Origin: Bacteroidales bacterium
Lineage (GTDB): Bacteria; Bacteroidota; Bacteroidia; Bacteroidales; P3
Assembly: GCA_031274555.1 (NCBI GenBank)
Contig: JAISPZ010000115.1
Location: forward strand, 26,459-90,458
Length of the DNA stretch: 64,000 bases
Direction: 5' to 3'
Shown here in pieces: positions 20,906 through 31,800 of this stretch (positions are counted from its first letter, which is position 1; each line of letters begins with the position of its first letter). The notes under the pieces were generated by a model. That model made no database searches. It saw nothing but the letters and a program-made list of their open reading frames with translations, and was not told the DNA's origin. Position numbers and translations under genes: made by a program.

Positions 20906-22948
20906 TTAAGCATATTTTTCCATTTTAGCAAATATCTGCACATCTAATTTATAGACCACCGCTGCACGATTTATATTATAGATTTTTAATTGTGCGCTGT
21001 TGTCGCTCGCGGGGAAAGAGAAGTATTCGTTTTTGCCTGTAATTCTTCCAAAGCCACCAAACTCTTTGTTGTCGGAGTTTAAGACTATGGAGTATTTACC
21101 TGCGCGTGGAACAGGAATTGCGTAGTCGGGCTTGCTGGATGAGGTATGCCAATTAAAAACAAAAACGTAACTCTCATCGACAGAAAAAGCAATTGTTTTA
21201 TCCTGTTCGTTGAGAAATAGCAAGCGTGGGAAGCCCATTACACGCGGGTTATATTCTTCTGCTAATGCTATCATCGCCTTGTCAAATTCCTGTAAAAGTC
21301 CATAACGCAAGAGAGGGTTATCAGCAAGCGACCACTGACGACGCGCATACCGACAGGACCAACCGTTGCCCTCACGTGGAAAATCTATCCATTCGGGATG
21401 TCCAAATTCATTACCCATAAAATTAAGATACCCTCCACCATTGCTGCCAAGCGCGAGGGTGAATAGACGAATCATTTTATGCAATGCCATGCCGCGTTCA
21501 ACGATAGCATTGCTGTTTTCTATGTTCATGGCGGTGTACATATTCGCATCCATAAGGCGAAATGCAAGTGTCTTGTCGCCAACCAACGCCTGATCGTGGC
21601 TTTCGCAGTATGCAATCTGCGGTACATTCCAAATCCTGTCGTTCAGTACGTGCCACAGTTCGGACATCACCCAATTTTCATCACTGCGTTCTTTTATGAT
21701 TTTTATCCAAAAATCAGGAATACCCATAGAAAGACGATAGTCAAAACCTGTGCCACCGTCCTGCGTTGCAACTGTAATCCCTGGCATTCCACTAACTTCT
21801 TCTGCGATAGTAATCCTATGCTTTTCCTCATGCACCAAATCGTTTGCAAGTGCGAGATAAATCAGAGCATTGTTATCAACTCCGTCACCAAAATAATTTT
21901 CGTAAGTTCCGAAATAATCAATATATCCACGATGAAAATATATCATCGAAGTAACTCCGTCAAAACGAAATCCATCGAAACAAAATTCTTCCATCCAATA
22001 ACGAATGTTCGACAGCAAAAATTGACGTACCTGATTTTTTCCATAGTCAAAAATCTTTGACCCCCAATGCGGATGTGTCCCCGCCGCTCCTTGATAATTA
22101 TAAAGGTTGTCCGAACCGTCCAATTTATTTAGCCCCTCATTTACATTCTCCACAAAGTGTGCGTGCACTAAGTCTAAAAGTACTGTAAGACCAAGTCGGT
22201 GCGCCTCTTTGACAAGGTAACGTAAATCATCTGGCGTGCCAAAACGCGAAGATGGTGCGTAAAAATTTGATACATGATAACCGAAACTTCCGTAATACGG
22301 ATGTTCAGCGATACCCATAATTTGAACGGTATTATAACCGAGGTTACTAATTCTCGGAAGAACGTTGTCGGCAAATTCTCTATATGTGCCGATACCTTCT
22401 TTTTCTTGCGCCATACCTATATGAGCTTCGTAAATAAAGGGGGTCTGCCCTTGCAGTGTCTTGACAGGCTTCCTGTATTTACTCCATGCGAAAGGCTTTA
22501 CGGAATGATAAACCTTTGCCGAAAAATCTTTACTCTTTTGGTCTTGTTCCGTATAAAATGTATATGCGGGAAGGTGAGTAGTCCACGCACCTGTGGCATC
22601 GCGTAGATAAAGTTTATATCTATCACCGTGTTTTATTTCGTCTTTGTCGAGAGTGATTTCCCAATCACCATTATCAAGACGATGAAGTGGATGTGATGAA
22701 TAATCCCACGTATTGAAGTCGCCTGTGAGAAACACGCTCTTTGCATTCGGCAACCATTCACGAAAAACCCAACGATTGTCACTGTCATCAAAATGCAAAC
22801 CGTAGTACTTGTACACATTCGCGAAATTGTAAATGCTTTCGTATTCTTTTTCGAGCCATTTACGAGTATTGACGTAATCGTTGTAACGCCTTTCAATTTT
22901 GTCTGCTACAGGGTGTAGCCACGGATCGTTTTCGATAAAAGGAAGCAT
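20906..22948 (-). CDS. glgB: 1,4-alpha-glucan branching enzyme
   Basis: WLPNAKSVFLTGDFNTWD, GFRFDGVTSMIYFHRG, AEEVSGMPG, ESHDQALVGDKT, FMGNEFGHPEWIDFPREGN. Confidence 0.95.
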   Translation of the reverse strand: MLPFIENDPWLHPVADKIERRYNDYVNTRKWLEKEYESIYNFANVYKYYGLHFDDSDNRWVFREWLPNAKSVFLTGDFNTWDYSSHPLHRLDNGDWEITLDKDEIKHGDRYKLYLRDATGAWTTHLPAYTFYTEQDQKSKDFSAKVYHSVKPFAWSKYRKPVKTLQGQTPFIYEAHIGMAQEKEGIGTYREFADNVLPRISNLGYNTVQIMGIAEHPYYGSFGYHVSNFYAPSSRFGTPDDLRYLVKEAHRLGLTVLLDLVHAHFVENVNEGLNKLDGSDNLYNYQGAAGTHPHWGSKIFDYGKNQVRQFLLSNIRYWMEEFCFDGFRFDGVTSMIYFHRGYIDYFGTYENYFGDGVDNNALIYLALANDLVHEEKHRITIAEEVSGMPGITVATQDGGTGFDYRLSMGIPDFWIKIIKERSDENWVMSELWHVLNDRIWNVPQIAYCESHDQALVGDKTLAFRLMDANMYTAMNIENSNAIVERGMALHKMIRLFTLALGSNGGGYLNFMGNEFGHPEWIDFPREGNGWSCRYARRQWSLADNPLLRYGLLQEFDKAMIALAEEYNPRVMGFPRLLFLNEQDKTIAFSVDESYVFVFNWHTSSSKPDYAIPVPRAGKYSIVLNSDNKEFGGFGRITGKNEYFSFPASDNSAQLKIYNINRAAVVYKLDVQIFAKMEKYA

Positions 22949-22949
22949 T

Positions 22950-24518
22950 TTATTTTGAATTTTTGATTAGATACATTGCTGAATTTATTCCGTCCATTGC
23001 GGAAGACGTTATGCCTCCTGCGTAGCCTGCTCCTTCCCCGCACGGATACAAATTTACAATATTGGGATGAGAAAATGTGTCGCTGTTTCGCATTATCCTC
23101 ACAGGTGAAGATGTACGTGACTCAAGCCCTGTAATAATTGCGTCCGAAGTTATAAATCCTTTTCGCTTTTTATCAATCTGTTTAAATGCTTGTTGTAACG
23201 CTTTGCTTACAAAGGACGGCAAGAGCGTATTGAGGTTGCTTTCGTACAGTCCAAGTGAATATGAACTGCGTGGAAGATTTTTACTTTTATCGTTTTGTAG
23301 AAAATCGGTTATGCGTTGCGCAGGACTGCGAAAAGCGGCAGGCGTGGTTGCAGAGGACGTGGTTACAGAGGGCGTGGCTGCCATAAAAAATTTCTTTTCA
23401 AGCTCACTTCTAAAAACGAGTCCGTCTATCACTTTTCCCTCGTAATAATCGGCAGGCGAAACTGTAACAACCATCCCCGAATTAGCCCATCGCGAACTGC
23501 GTGCAGAAGCCGACATTCCGTTTAATACAAGTGTTTCCTGTTCTGTCATTGACGGCACTAAAACTCCTCCCGGACACATACAAAACGAAAACACTCCGCG
23601 CTGTCCAACCTGTTCCGCAAATTTGTATTCTGCGGGTGGCAGATTGTCATTAGAGCCGTACTGCAACCTGTTTATAAGTTCCTGCGGGTGCTCCACTCTT
23701 ACGCCGAGTGCAAATGGTTTTGCTTCGAGAGCATATCCATGTTCATAAAACCAATTGTAAATATTGTTGGATGAGTGACCTGTTGCGAGAATGATATTAT
23801 CACAGTCAAACTGTTGTCCCGAAGCGGTGACTACAGAAACGCAACGTTCATCGCGAATAACAAAGTCCACCACGCGACTGTCAAAATAAAATTCACATCC
23901 TTTACTTTCTAACCATTTGCGCATGGCAGTTATAATAGCAGGAAGTTTATCGCTGCCTATATGTGGATGTGCTTCATATAAAATTGATGGGGAAGCACCG
24001 AAATAAATAAACGTCTGCAATACTTTTTCTATACTTCCACGTTTGTTTGAGCGTGTATAAAGTTTTCCGTCCGAAAAACATCCTGCACCACCCTCGCCAA
24101 AACAGTAGTTAGACAGGGGATTAAGAACACCGTCCCGTTGCAATAAAACAATATCTTTTTTCCGTTCATCAACTTTTTTCCCTTGTTCTAAAATAATCGG
24201 CGAATAACCATTTTCTACAAGAGTTATTGCAGCAAAAAGTCCCGCAGGACCTGTGCCTGTTACTATGGGGCGAGCCAAACGCGGGGCACCTGCAACAGGC
24301 TCAAACGACTGTTCGGGCACAGTATCTGGAAAAGTATAGACAGAAAAAAGTGTCTGGTAAAAAGGCGTTCGCGAGCGAGCGTCAAGCGACTGTCGCAAAA
24401 TCTTGACACCCGAAATTTTCCCCGAAGAAATTTTCAGTGCCTTCGCAATTTTTTCTCTCCAAATAAACTCATCATCTTTTTGGTCGGGCAGTAATTTTAT
24501 TTCAATTTCAGTAATCAT
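22950..24518 (-). CDS. NAD(P)/FAD-dependent dehydrogenase (uncharacterised FAD-dependent family)
   Basis: GTGPAGLFAAITLVENGYSPIILEQGKKVDERKKD, GEGGAGCFSDGKL, PCGEGAGYAGGITSSAMDGI. Confidence 0.88.
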   Translation of the reverse strand: MITEIEIKLLPDQKDDEFIWREKIAKALKISSGKISGVKILRQSLDARSRTPFYQTLFSVYTFPDTVPEQSFEPVAGAPRLARPIVTGTGPAGLFAAITLVENGYSPIILEQGKKVDERKKDIVLLQRDGVLNPLSNYCFGEGGAGCFSDGKLYTRSNKRGSIEKVLQTFIYFGASPSILYEAHPHIGSDKLPAIITAMRKWLESKGCEFYFDSRVVDFVIRDERCVSVVTASGQQFDCDNIILATGHSSNNIYNWFYEHGYALEAKPFALGVRVEHPQELINRLQYGSNDNLPPAEYKFAEQVGQRGVFSFCMCPGGVLVPSMTEQETLVLNGMSASARSSRWANSGMVVTVSPADYYEGKVIDGLVFRSELEKKFFMAATPSVTTSSATTPAAFRSPAQRITDFLQNDKSKNLPRSSYSLGLYESNLNTLLPSFVSKALQQAFKQIDKKRKGFITSDAIITGLESRTSSPVRIMRNSDTFSHPNIVNLYPCGEGAGYAGGITSSAMDGINSAMYLIKNSK

Positions 24519-24526
24519 TAAAAATT

Positions 24527-25264
24527 TTAAGCAACTTTAAGTATTGGCTCTTCTTTCCATTTTTTACCCAACAGCATACTACCATTTGCTTTCTTGTTTC
24601 TTTTTACGCCATCCTCACCCCAAGTTCCCCATTGCTTAAAGAAAAAAGCTACATTCTGTTCTTCGCACTGTTTTTGGATATTTACAGGCCATTGTGGATT
24701 CATTGGCCTTGCACTCATTCCACTTTCACCACCTACAATCACCCAATGTATGCCTGACAAATCTAGTATACCAACATCTCCAATTAATGGTTCAATAGAC
24801 AAAAAACGAACAGCTGCATCTATTTTTCTAAGGACATCTATTCTATTTTTTGTTTTTTCGTATTCTACGGTTACACCCAACCAAACATTTTGTGGAACCA
24901 CTCTGTTTTCAAAATATTTTTTTAGAATTTTCTCTCTTTTAGTTAATATTTGATAATTGTGTTGTGGCGTTTTTTTTATAGTTTCAAAAATAGAATCCAA
25001 ATATTCAAATGGCATTTTTTCATGAAATAAATCACTCATCGAATTCACAAAAAATTTTGTTGGTTTCTTTATTGACATCGGTTGAAGTAATCTGTCGGGC
25101 AATAATGTAAATTCAAATCCATTTTCATAACCTGGAGTACCCATTGCCTGCAAACGTTTTGCCATTGATTCTGCATAACAGTTCTTACATCCTGCTGTCA
25201 CTTTTGTACAACCAACGGATGGATTCCACGTTGCTTCTGTCCACTCTATTTTAGTTGTTTTCAT
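24527..25264 (-). CDS. Three-Cys-motif phage Gp37/Gp68-like protein (DUF5131 family)
   Basis: IEWTEATWNPSVGCTKVTAGCKNCYAESMAKRLQAMG, FVNSMSDLFHE, VWLGVTVE, WVIVGGESG, FFKQWG. Confidence 0.9.
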   Translation of the reverse strand: MKTTKIEWTEATWNPSVGCTKVTAGCKNCYAESMAKRLQAMGTPGYENGFEFTLLPDRLLQPMSIKKPTKFFVNSMSDLFHEKMPFEYLDSIFETIKKTPQHNYQILTKREKILKKYFENRVVPQNVWLGVTVEYEKTKNRIDVLRKIDAAVRFLSIEPLIGDVGILDLSGIHWVIVGGESGMSARPMNPQWPVNIQKQCEEQNVAFFFKQWGTWGEDGVKRNKKANGSMLLGKKWKEEPILKVA

Positions 25265-26396
25265 AATTCAAAAGATTTATTAGATACGGTTGTATTTTAT
25301 GAATATTAGTCGAAGAATAATTTTTCTTGCCTGTTCGTGAAATTAATTTTTCATTTTCCAGTTCCTTCATTACCTGAGTGAATAATTCTGGCAAACATCT
25401 GTTTTTCAATGCATATTTTAGTCCAGTGATATTATCCTTTATTTCTCCTGATAATATCTTATCACGTAATATACTCCTATACATCTGTTTCTTATTCGTT
25501 TCTTCTTCAGTGTAGAAAAGAGTTCCCTTTTGATAGTCATTATCAATATTGCAATTAGATTCGCCTGAAAATTTATCTTTTTCCCAACAAACTTTTAAAA
25601 ATTTTTCCATTCCCAGAGTATGATTGCTGCCAAATATTAAACCCCAATAATTTGAACCCTTTTTAATTGTAAAGTGATGTAAATAATATTCTCTTGATGT
25701 AGGAATTAAATTTTGATAATAATCGGCAATCAGTCGATGACATTCCTGTGGTTTAGCTTCATCAAAAGGAATATTTTGTGTGTCAAAATACTGCTTTATT
25801 GCTGGATGTTCCTTAAATCTTTTTATGAACGATGATGAAATAAAAAATATAAAATCAGTTTTGGGAGCATTTACCAATCTTAAAAATATGTCCTCATCTA
25901 CTTGACTGAAACCATATTGATCTAACAATATAAATTTTCCATAATCTCTGTTATTTAATACTTCATTAAACCTTTTTTGACTAATAATCTCTTTAAATTC
26001 CAATTGAGCAAAATTATCGTAAGAATAAATACATTTTTCTAATTTACAATTTTCACTCTTACATCTGTTTATAAAACTATTTACATTTCTTACCAAATTA
26101 TCATGTTTTTGTTTCAATTTTTCGTTAAATCCAAAACACACCTGTTTTCCATTGCTTCTTAGCAAATTACAATATTTGCAATTTTCACCTTTTGCTTCGT
26201 TTAATAAAATTAAAGGAGACCCAAAATTTCCTTCAATATCCATACCACTACCGGCAAAAAAATCGTAAATGAATATTTTTTGTATATGGATATTGTGAAG
26301 AAATACAGGTAGCCATTCTCGAAAACATTCTGCAAATATTTCTAATTTTAACTTGGTTTCTTCGGGAAATTCATCTTTATTTATATCTCTTGCCAT
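25251..26396 (-). CDS. tcmP: Three-Cys-motif partner protein TcmP
   Basis: KLEIFAECFREWLPVFL...IFIYDFFAGSGMD..GSPLI; overlaps the Gp37/Gp68-like gene by 14 bp, the pairing that defines the TcmP family. Confidence 0.85.
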   Translation of the reverse strand: MARDINKDEFPEETKLKLEIFAECFREWLPVFLHNIHIQKIFIYDFFAGSGMDIEGNFGSPLILLNEAKGENCKYCNLLRSNGKQVCFGFNEKLKQKHDNLVRNVNSFINRCKSENCKLEKCIYSYDNFAQLEFKEIISQKRFNEVLNNRDYGKFILLDQYGFSQVDEDIFLRLVNAPKTDFIFFISSSFIKRFKEHPAIKQYFDTQNIPFDEAKPQECHRLIADYYQNLIPTSREYYLHHFTIKKGSNYWGLIFGSNHTLGMEKFLKVCWEKDKFSGESNCNIDNDYQKGTLFYTEEETNKKQMYRSILRDKILSGEIKDNITGLKYALKNRCLPELFTQVMKELENEKLISRTGKKNYSSTNIHKIQPYLINLLNYENN

Positions 26397-26486
26397 TTTT
26401 CTAATTAGTTATTTTAAATTAAAATATATATTAAAGGAATGCGTATGAAAGCTTAAAAATTCGCAGGCAAATCTTCATTCTCGTCT

Positions 26487-27386
26487 TCAAATAATGCAGA
26501 AAAGGAAGAAACATACGCTGTACTTTTTGAGGCGATCATACAAAGGTTGATAGGCATCCAACTCTTTCAACTTTTCCCATTCTGCCACAATTACCGAAAT
26601 AGAATTAGGTGGCAATAAATTACTGTCTTCCGCAAAGAAAATAAAGAGCATACGGTCTAACAATTTTTGTGTCTTGCGAAATAGTAATAATTTTCGATCA
26701 TCAATGTTGGCAGGGTATTTTGTGCCAAATATGGATTTAATATTGTTTTCTACAATATTGTTAAACAATTCTCGCTTGAATACGGAATAATCTTTATAAA
26801 GTTTCTTGGTAATTTGGTCTTCGCTACTTACAGATTCCACCTTCAGCTGCTTGGGCAAATCTTGCTCAATATTTTCGTAAGCAAGACAAGTCCATAAAAT
26901 TGCAAACTCATAATCCGTCAGCGTAAAGAGATTAAATTCCTCGAAATCTATAGTGTTGTCAATATAAAATCGTAATTTTTCAAAATTAGAAATGATGACG
27001 TAGGAAGTATTCCGATGGTTATTTTTATAACCAAAAGCCTGAGTTTCCACTTGTTTAAGGTCGGTAGTTTTGTGGTCTTTCAGTTCTATAACGCCTCGCA
27101 CTTCTCCATTGATGAGAATAGCAGCATCGGCTTTTTGGGCGTTCGTTTCGTTTTTCTTTTCGGTAATCAGATTATAGTTTGTGTCAGGATTTAGAGTGTA
27201 ACCAAGAACCTTCACAAAAAGTTCTCGCAAAAAACCTTCCTGAAATTGTTCTTCCTTGCTACTACGAATATTTTCCTGAATGTAAGGATTTAGAAAATAG
27301 CCTTTATACAACTTGTACGCATCCTCAATCTTTTCCGAATGGGAAAGTATTTGTCTTTTTATTATGCTGGATTGAAATAAGCTCAT
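26487..27386 (-). pseudogene. Truncated N-terminal part of a type IIG (Eco57I-like) restriction-modification protein
   Basis: YFLNPYIQENIRSSKEEQFQEGFLRELFVKVLGY...KADAAILINGEVRGVIELKDHKTTDL looks like an RM N-terminal nuclease region; ends in a short out-of-frame tail with no methyltransferase motifs. Confidence 0.72.
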
Positions 27387-27399
27387 CTTGAATTACGAC

Positions 27400-28140
27400 C
27401 TAATTGTTTTCAAACATGATGTTGAACTGCAAAATGCGCGAAGTAAGGCGGTCTATGCCGTTACAGTATATATTATTGTCGCGATTTAGAAGATCTCGCA
27501 AACCAAAATACATTTTTATTTCAAGACAAATTTTATTATTGTAAGGCATATAAAATTCCCAACCAGCACCAAGACTAAATCCCAAATCATTACGGAAAAT
27601 TTTCATTTCGTAATCTTCGTTCGAGTCATCTTTTTTCTTTCCTAACGCAGCCAAATCACCTGTGTAGCGAACACCCAAGACAACGTATGGACGATTATTT
27701 ATCATACGCGCTGCTTTCCATTTTATATCAAGAGGAATTTCTATAAGTACACTTTCGACTTTTTTTCTATCGACAAGAGGCTCTCCAGCAGGAGAAATCA
27801 TATTGTATGTAAGAGTTCTTTCTGCAAGCGACAACGACGGTATAAGACGCAAGTCCCAATACTTATGAAGACGCATATTACCGATAATACCAACAGTAAA
27901 TCCCGGTGCGAATTTATGTCCGAGCGAATATAGAGTGTCGTTCCACGAAAGATTTTTCTTATCCATTTTTACGGAAAAATCCATCGCACTAACACCAATA
28001 AGAAAACCCCAATGAAAATGTGACGGATTTTCTCTATGAATGTATTGAACTTTTGCTTTATACTCTTTGGCGAACATCGGCGTAAACGCAGGAACGCAAA
28101 ATGCAAAAAATGCTAATATTAAAATAATTATTTTTTTCAT
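27400..28140 (-). CDS. porT: Outer-membrane beta-barrel protein, PorT-like
   Basis: Signal peptide; HFHWGFLIGVSAMDFSV, DLRLIPSLSLAERTLTY, VESVLIEIPLDIKWKAARMINNRPYVVLGVRYTGDLA resemble PorT. Confidence 0.65.
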   Translation of the reverse strand: MKKIIILILAFFAFCVPAFTPMFAKEYKAKVQYIHRENPSHFHWGFLIGVSAMDFSVKMDKKNLSWNDTLYSLGHKFAPGFTVGIIGNMRLHKYWDLRLIPSLSLAERTLTYNMISPAGEPLVDRKKVESVLIEIPLDIKWKAARMINNRPYVVLGVRYTGDLAALGKKKDDSNEDYEMKIFRNDLGFSLGAGWEFYMPYNNKICLEIKMYFGLRDLLNRDNNIYCNGIDRLTSRILQFNIMFENN

Positions 28141-28715
28141 CAGTCACGCAACACAGTAAACATCCCGTTTTTTTCTATCTTGATGATACGACTTTGTTTT
28201 GTTTCCATAAATGGATTATCACTTTGGACTACTATACGATCTACTTCGGAAATTATGATAGGGGAAATAGAAGAAAATGTAGTCGGATTTGGTCCTCCTG
28301 AAAGGTTTGCCGAAGTCGATACTATCGGTTTTCCAAAAGAACGTATCATCTCTTTACAAAATTCGCTTTTCACTATTCTAATTGCCAAGCTACCATCATC
28401 GCCCATTACGTTTGGTGCAACATTTTTACCGTCAGGATAAACTATCGTAAGTGGCTTATCTACGGCTTTCATCAAATCGTAAGCCACATCAGGAACACTT
28501 TTTACATAATTGACAAGATCATCTTCATCTGCGAGTAAAATTATAAATGTACGGTCGAGCGTTCTGCGTTTTATACGATATACTTTGTTTACCGCTGCTT
28601 CCTGCGTGGCATCGCAACCTATGCCCCAAATCGTATCTGTGAGATAGAGTAAGGTTCCACCGGCTTTCAATGTTTTAATGCAGTTTGCTATTTCAATAGG
28701 GTTTATTTCGTTCAT
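28140..28715 (-). CDS. tsaC: L-threonylcarbamoyladenylate synthase
   Basis: GGTLLYLTDTIWGIGCDATQEAAVNKVYRIKRRTLDRTFIILL, STSANLSGGPNPTTF. Confidence 0.92.
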   Translation of the reverse strand: MNEINPIEIANCIKTLKAGGTLLYLTDTIWGIGCDATQEAAVNKVYRIKRRTLDRTFIILLADEDDLVNYVKSVPDVAYDLMKAVDKPLTIVYPDGKNVAPNVMGDDGSLAIRIVKSEFCKEMIRSFGKPIVSTSANLSGGPNPTTFSSISPIIISEVDRIVVQSDNPFMETKQSRIIKIEKNGMFTVLRD

Positions 28716-28876
28716 AAGGAATTTGCAACTCCCGCGAAGTTACGTTTTTTATGCGGATTTTTTGAAGTTTCGGCACATTTGTATTTTGAGATGCCACAAA
28801 TAAAAACGCTTGAACTTACGTATTATATTCACATCCGTCTTAAAATTTGTCAAATAAAATTTGATTATTTCTAATT

Positions 28877-31800
28877 TTATCGCTTAATAACCTTTTGAAC
28901 AAATGACTTATTCCCCCCTGTCAATCTGACGAGATATAATCCCGTGGGCAGTGAAGTCATATTGACTTGATATGGCATCTGCGACAGCGAAGCAGCATAC
29001 ACGCACTGACCGAGCGTTGAACGAATTTCAATACGGCTATATACGCCCTCGCGAACATCTATCCACAAAACATCACCTGCGGGATTAGGATAAATCAGCA
29101 CCTTTTCAGCCACTGTCACAAATAATTCTTCCGCAACAGAATACGCAGTCGTAAAAGTGACTACGTTAGACAACGCACCCTGCACGTTCTCGCAAACGGC
29201 GTATAATTGCACTTGGTAGGCAGTGTTGGAAAGCAGTTCCGTCAAAGTATGACTTGCCTGATAACACGTGTCCTGCAACCACGCTTCATAATTGATATTC
29301 CTGTACCTCAATACCCAATACGAAGCATTTTCGCAGGTGTCCCATGTGATATACGCTTCATGCGCCGTCCCACTTTCAACAGTAAGCCCCGTGGGTTTTA
29401 AGCAGGAGAGATTTGTGGTAAAGGAAACGACATCACTCCAAGTACTGTTTGTGTCGATACAGTCGGACTGTATCCGCACTTGATACGATGTGTGCTCTTG
29501 CAAATTGTTCAGGTCAATTTGAGTGCTACTGCTGTATAACGTTGTCCACGCTAAGGCAGAGGTTTCCTTGTACTCTATCTTCCATGCAACAGCATTCAAA
29601 TCGTCCGACTGCCATTCTACGGTAGCCGTTGTAACGTCGGACATAGCTGTTATATTTGTCGGAACTCCGCAAGTAGAAACTGTTTCATTCGTTGTGATAA
29701 AAGTACTCAACAAAGACCATATACTTTGTGTATCAACACAGACTGAACGTATTTGTAATTCATAATTTGTAAGAGGCGTTAAATCTGTCAGTCGATATGG
29801 ACTTTCATAAACCACAAGTGTATCCCATCGCAGGCTATCCGCAGGCTTATACTTCACTTCCCACGAAGACGCGTCGCTTTTCCATTGCAATAATGCGGTA
29901 GTTGCAGAAGCGGAAACAAGGACACTGTCCGGTGCAAGGCAACGATTATCCACTATGCGTAACGTTATTGGAATTGATGTATCTCCAACGTTTGGAACCT
30001 TTGAAGATATGTTCAAATTTGCAGAAAAAACACCTACTCTGGGATATTTCGCACCCAAGCGTAACACAACAGTATCTCTCTCGCTTTCCGCTGCTGTGCC
30101 ATGAGATTTGTCATACTTAATCCATCTGTTATCTTTCACCTCATACAATCCTGCAACATTAGGGCTTAACTGCAAATTCAACATCAGTGTTTTTTTGTCG
30201 GGTATCAGTTGCTCTGTTAGAAAAAGACCACCTGAGGAAAAAACTGTTTCTGACTGTTCATTTCTATCTTCTATATCTGTCGGATAATACGAATAGTCTA
30301 AAAGAGTGAGTGTGGACACATCAAACTGTTTTATTTCTGCTGCCAAATTGCTACGTTCGTCTAACCTGTTTTGTGTATATAACCACAGTCTTTCACCCTG
30401 CGCGTTGCTGTCGTAAGCAGTGCCGGACAAGCCACTTAAAGTTCCGTCAGGAATAGAAACGACAATGTCACCCAAACGATCTATGAGGTATAGAGTACTC
30501 CATGAGCCAACCCAGAAGCCATCACGGTTATGGTCGTAAGTGCAGTGCAAAATTTCACTTACGCTTGTTGAACGTGCGAACATAAGAGTTTTTGTGCTTA
30601 AATTGAGTTGATATAATTTATTCGTTCTGTCGCCACCGTAAAAGTATCGTCCGTCATACGTCAAGTTAAACAGTCCACCCACACCAGCAATCGTAAATGT
30701 TTCGATATACTTTCCCGCTAAAGTATATTTGGAAAAAGTGCCATTTTTATTCCAATGTGCAGTGTAGAGATATTCCCCATCCGAGCACATACCGAATTCT
30801 GCGGGACCGTGAAAAGAAAAACTTTTTTGATAATTTACATCAAATCCGTCTGTCGTCAAGTTGTCACTACCATAGTCTATCACCGCAGACCAATTAAGAT
30901 TTCCGTTGCCTGCGTTGCGAATATAAACCATTGCAGCACTTGTGTCACCATACTGTACTGTAATATCAATGGGATTTGGAGCAGTCGTGATATTAAGTTC
31001 CGGTTTTAATAGATTAATGTCTAAGGTTACACCAATTTCAGGTACTTCAAAATTTAGATTTTCATAAGGAGTATATTCTTCGTTAAGTACGCGAACAATG
31101 TAAGTGCCCGGAAAGCAGGTATAATCGTAACTTCCGTCCGCAGCCGTTACAACGGTGTCTATCTTTATATCTCCCTCAAAAGTGATATAAATGCCTTGTT
31201 GAGGAACACCCATTGAGCGAACGTAACCCGTAACGTGTGAATTGGCGACAACATTCTTTATGTTTATGTTATCAATAGCAGCACCCATATTGCTTGTGGG
31301 AACGTTACCTCTACTTACCCACAAAAAATACAAACGTTGGACTCTACCGCCAAAGAGTGACGGATCTAACAGTATTTTCTCATTTTTCCATGTTGCATTA
31401 ACAGGAAAAGAACGCAGTAGCCAAGCACTGTCGGGATAATAGACATACTCCTGCGAAGCAGTAACCTCTTGTGGAATACCCATTAGCACTTCTACAAAAT
31501 CGTAAGGCGTTCCATAATATTCAAATCCGCCAGCATGCCAGTCAAAACTAAGTTCCATAACGTTGTTTTCAACATTTGAAAAATCAAAATCTCGATATGC
31601 CCATACCGCTCCCGCACTGTTTATGGCATACGAGTATTGATTACTAACTCCATTGTCCCCCGAAACGTATAACGATTTGCTTCCGCTTGCTGCGACAGCG
31701 TTGCCTATATACCATCCATTGACACACGTATCTTGAATAAGTTCCCAAGAGTTATTTTCCGTTTCGTCTTCAAAACCGTGCGTATATGGCAGAGTTGCGG

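Noticed and set aside
21479-22060. 193-aa ORF on + strand
   Set aside because: Antisense to glgB, no recognisable domain.
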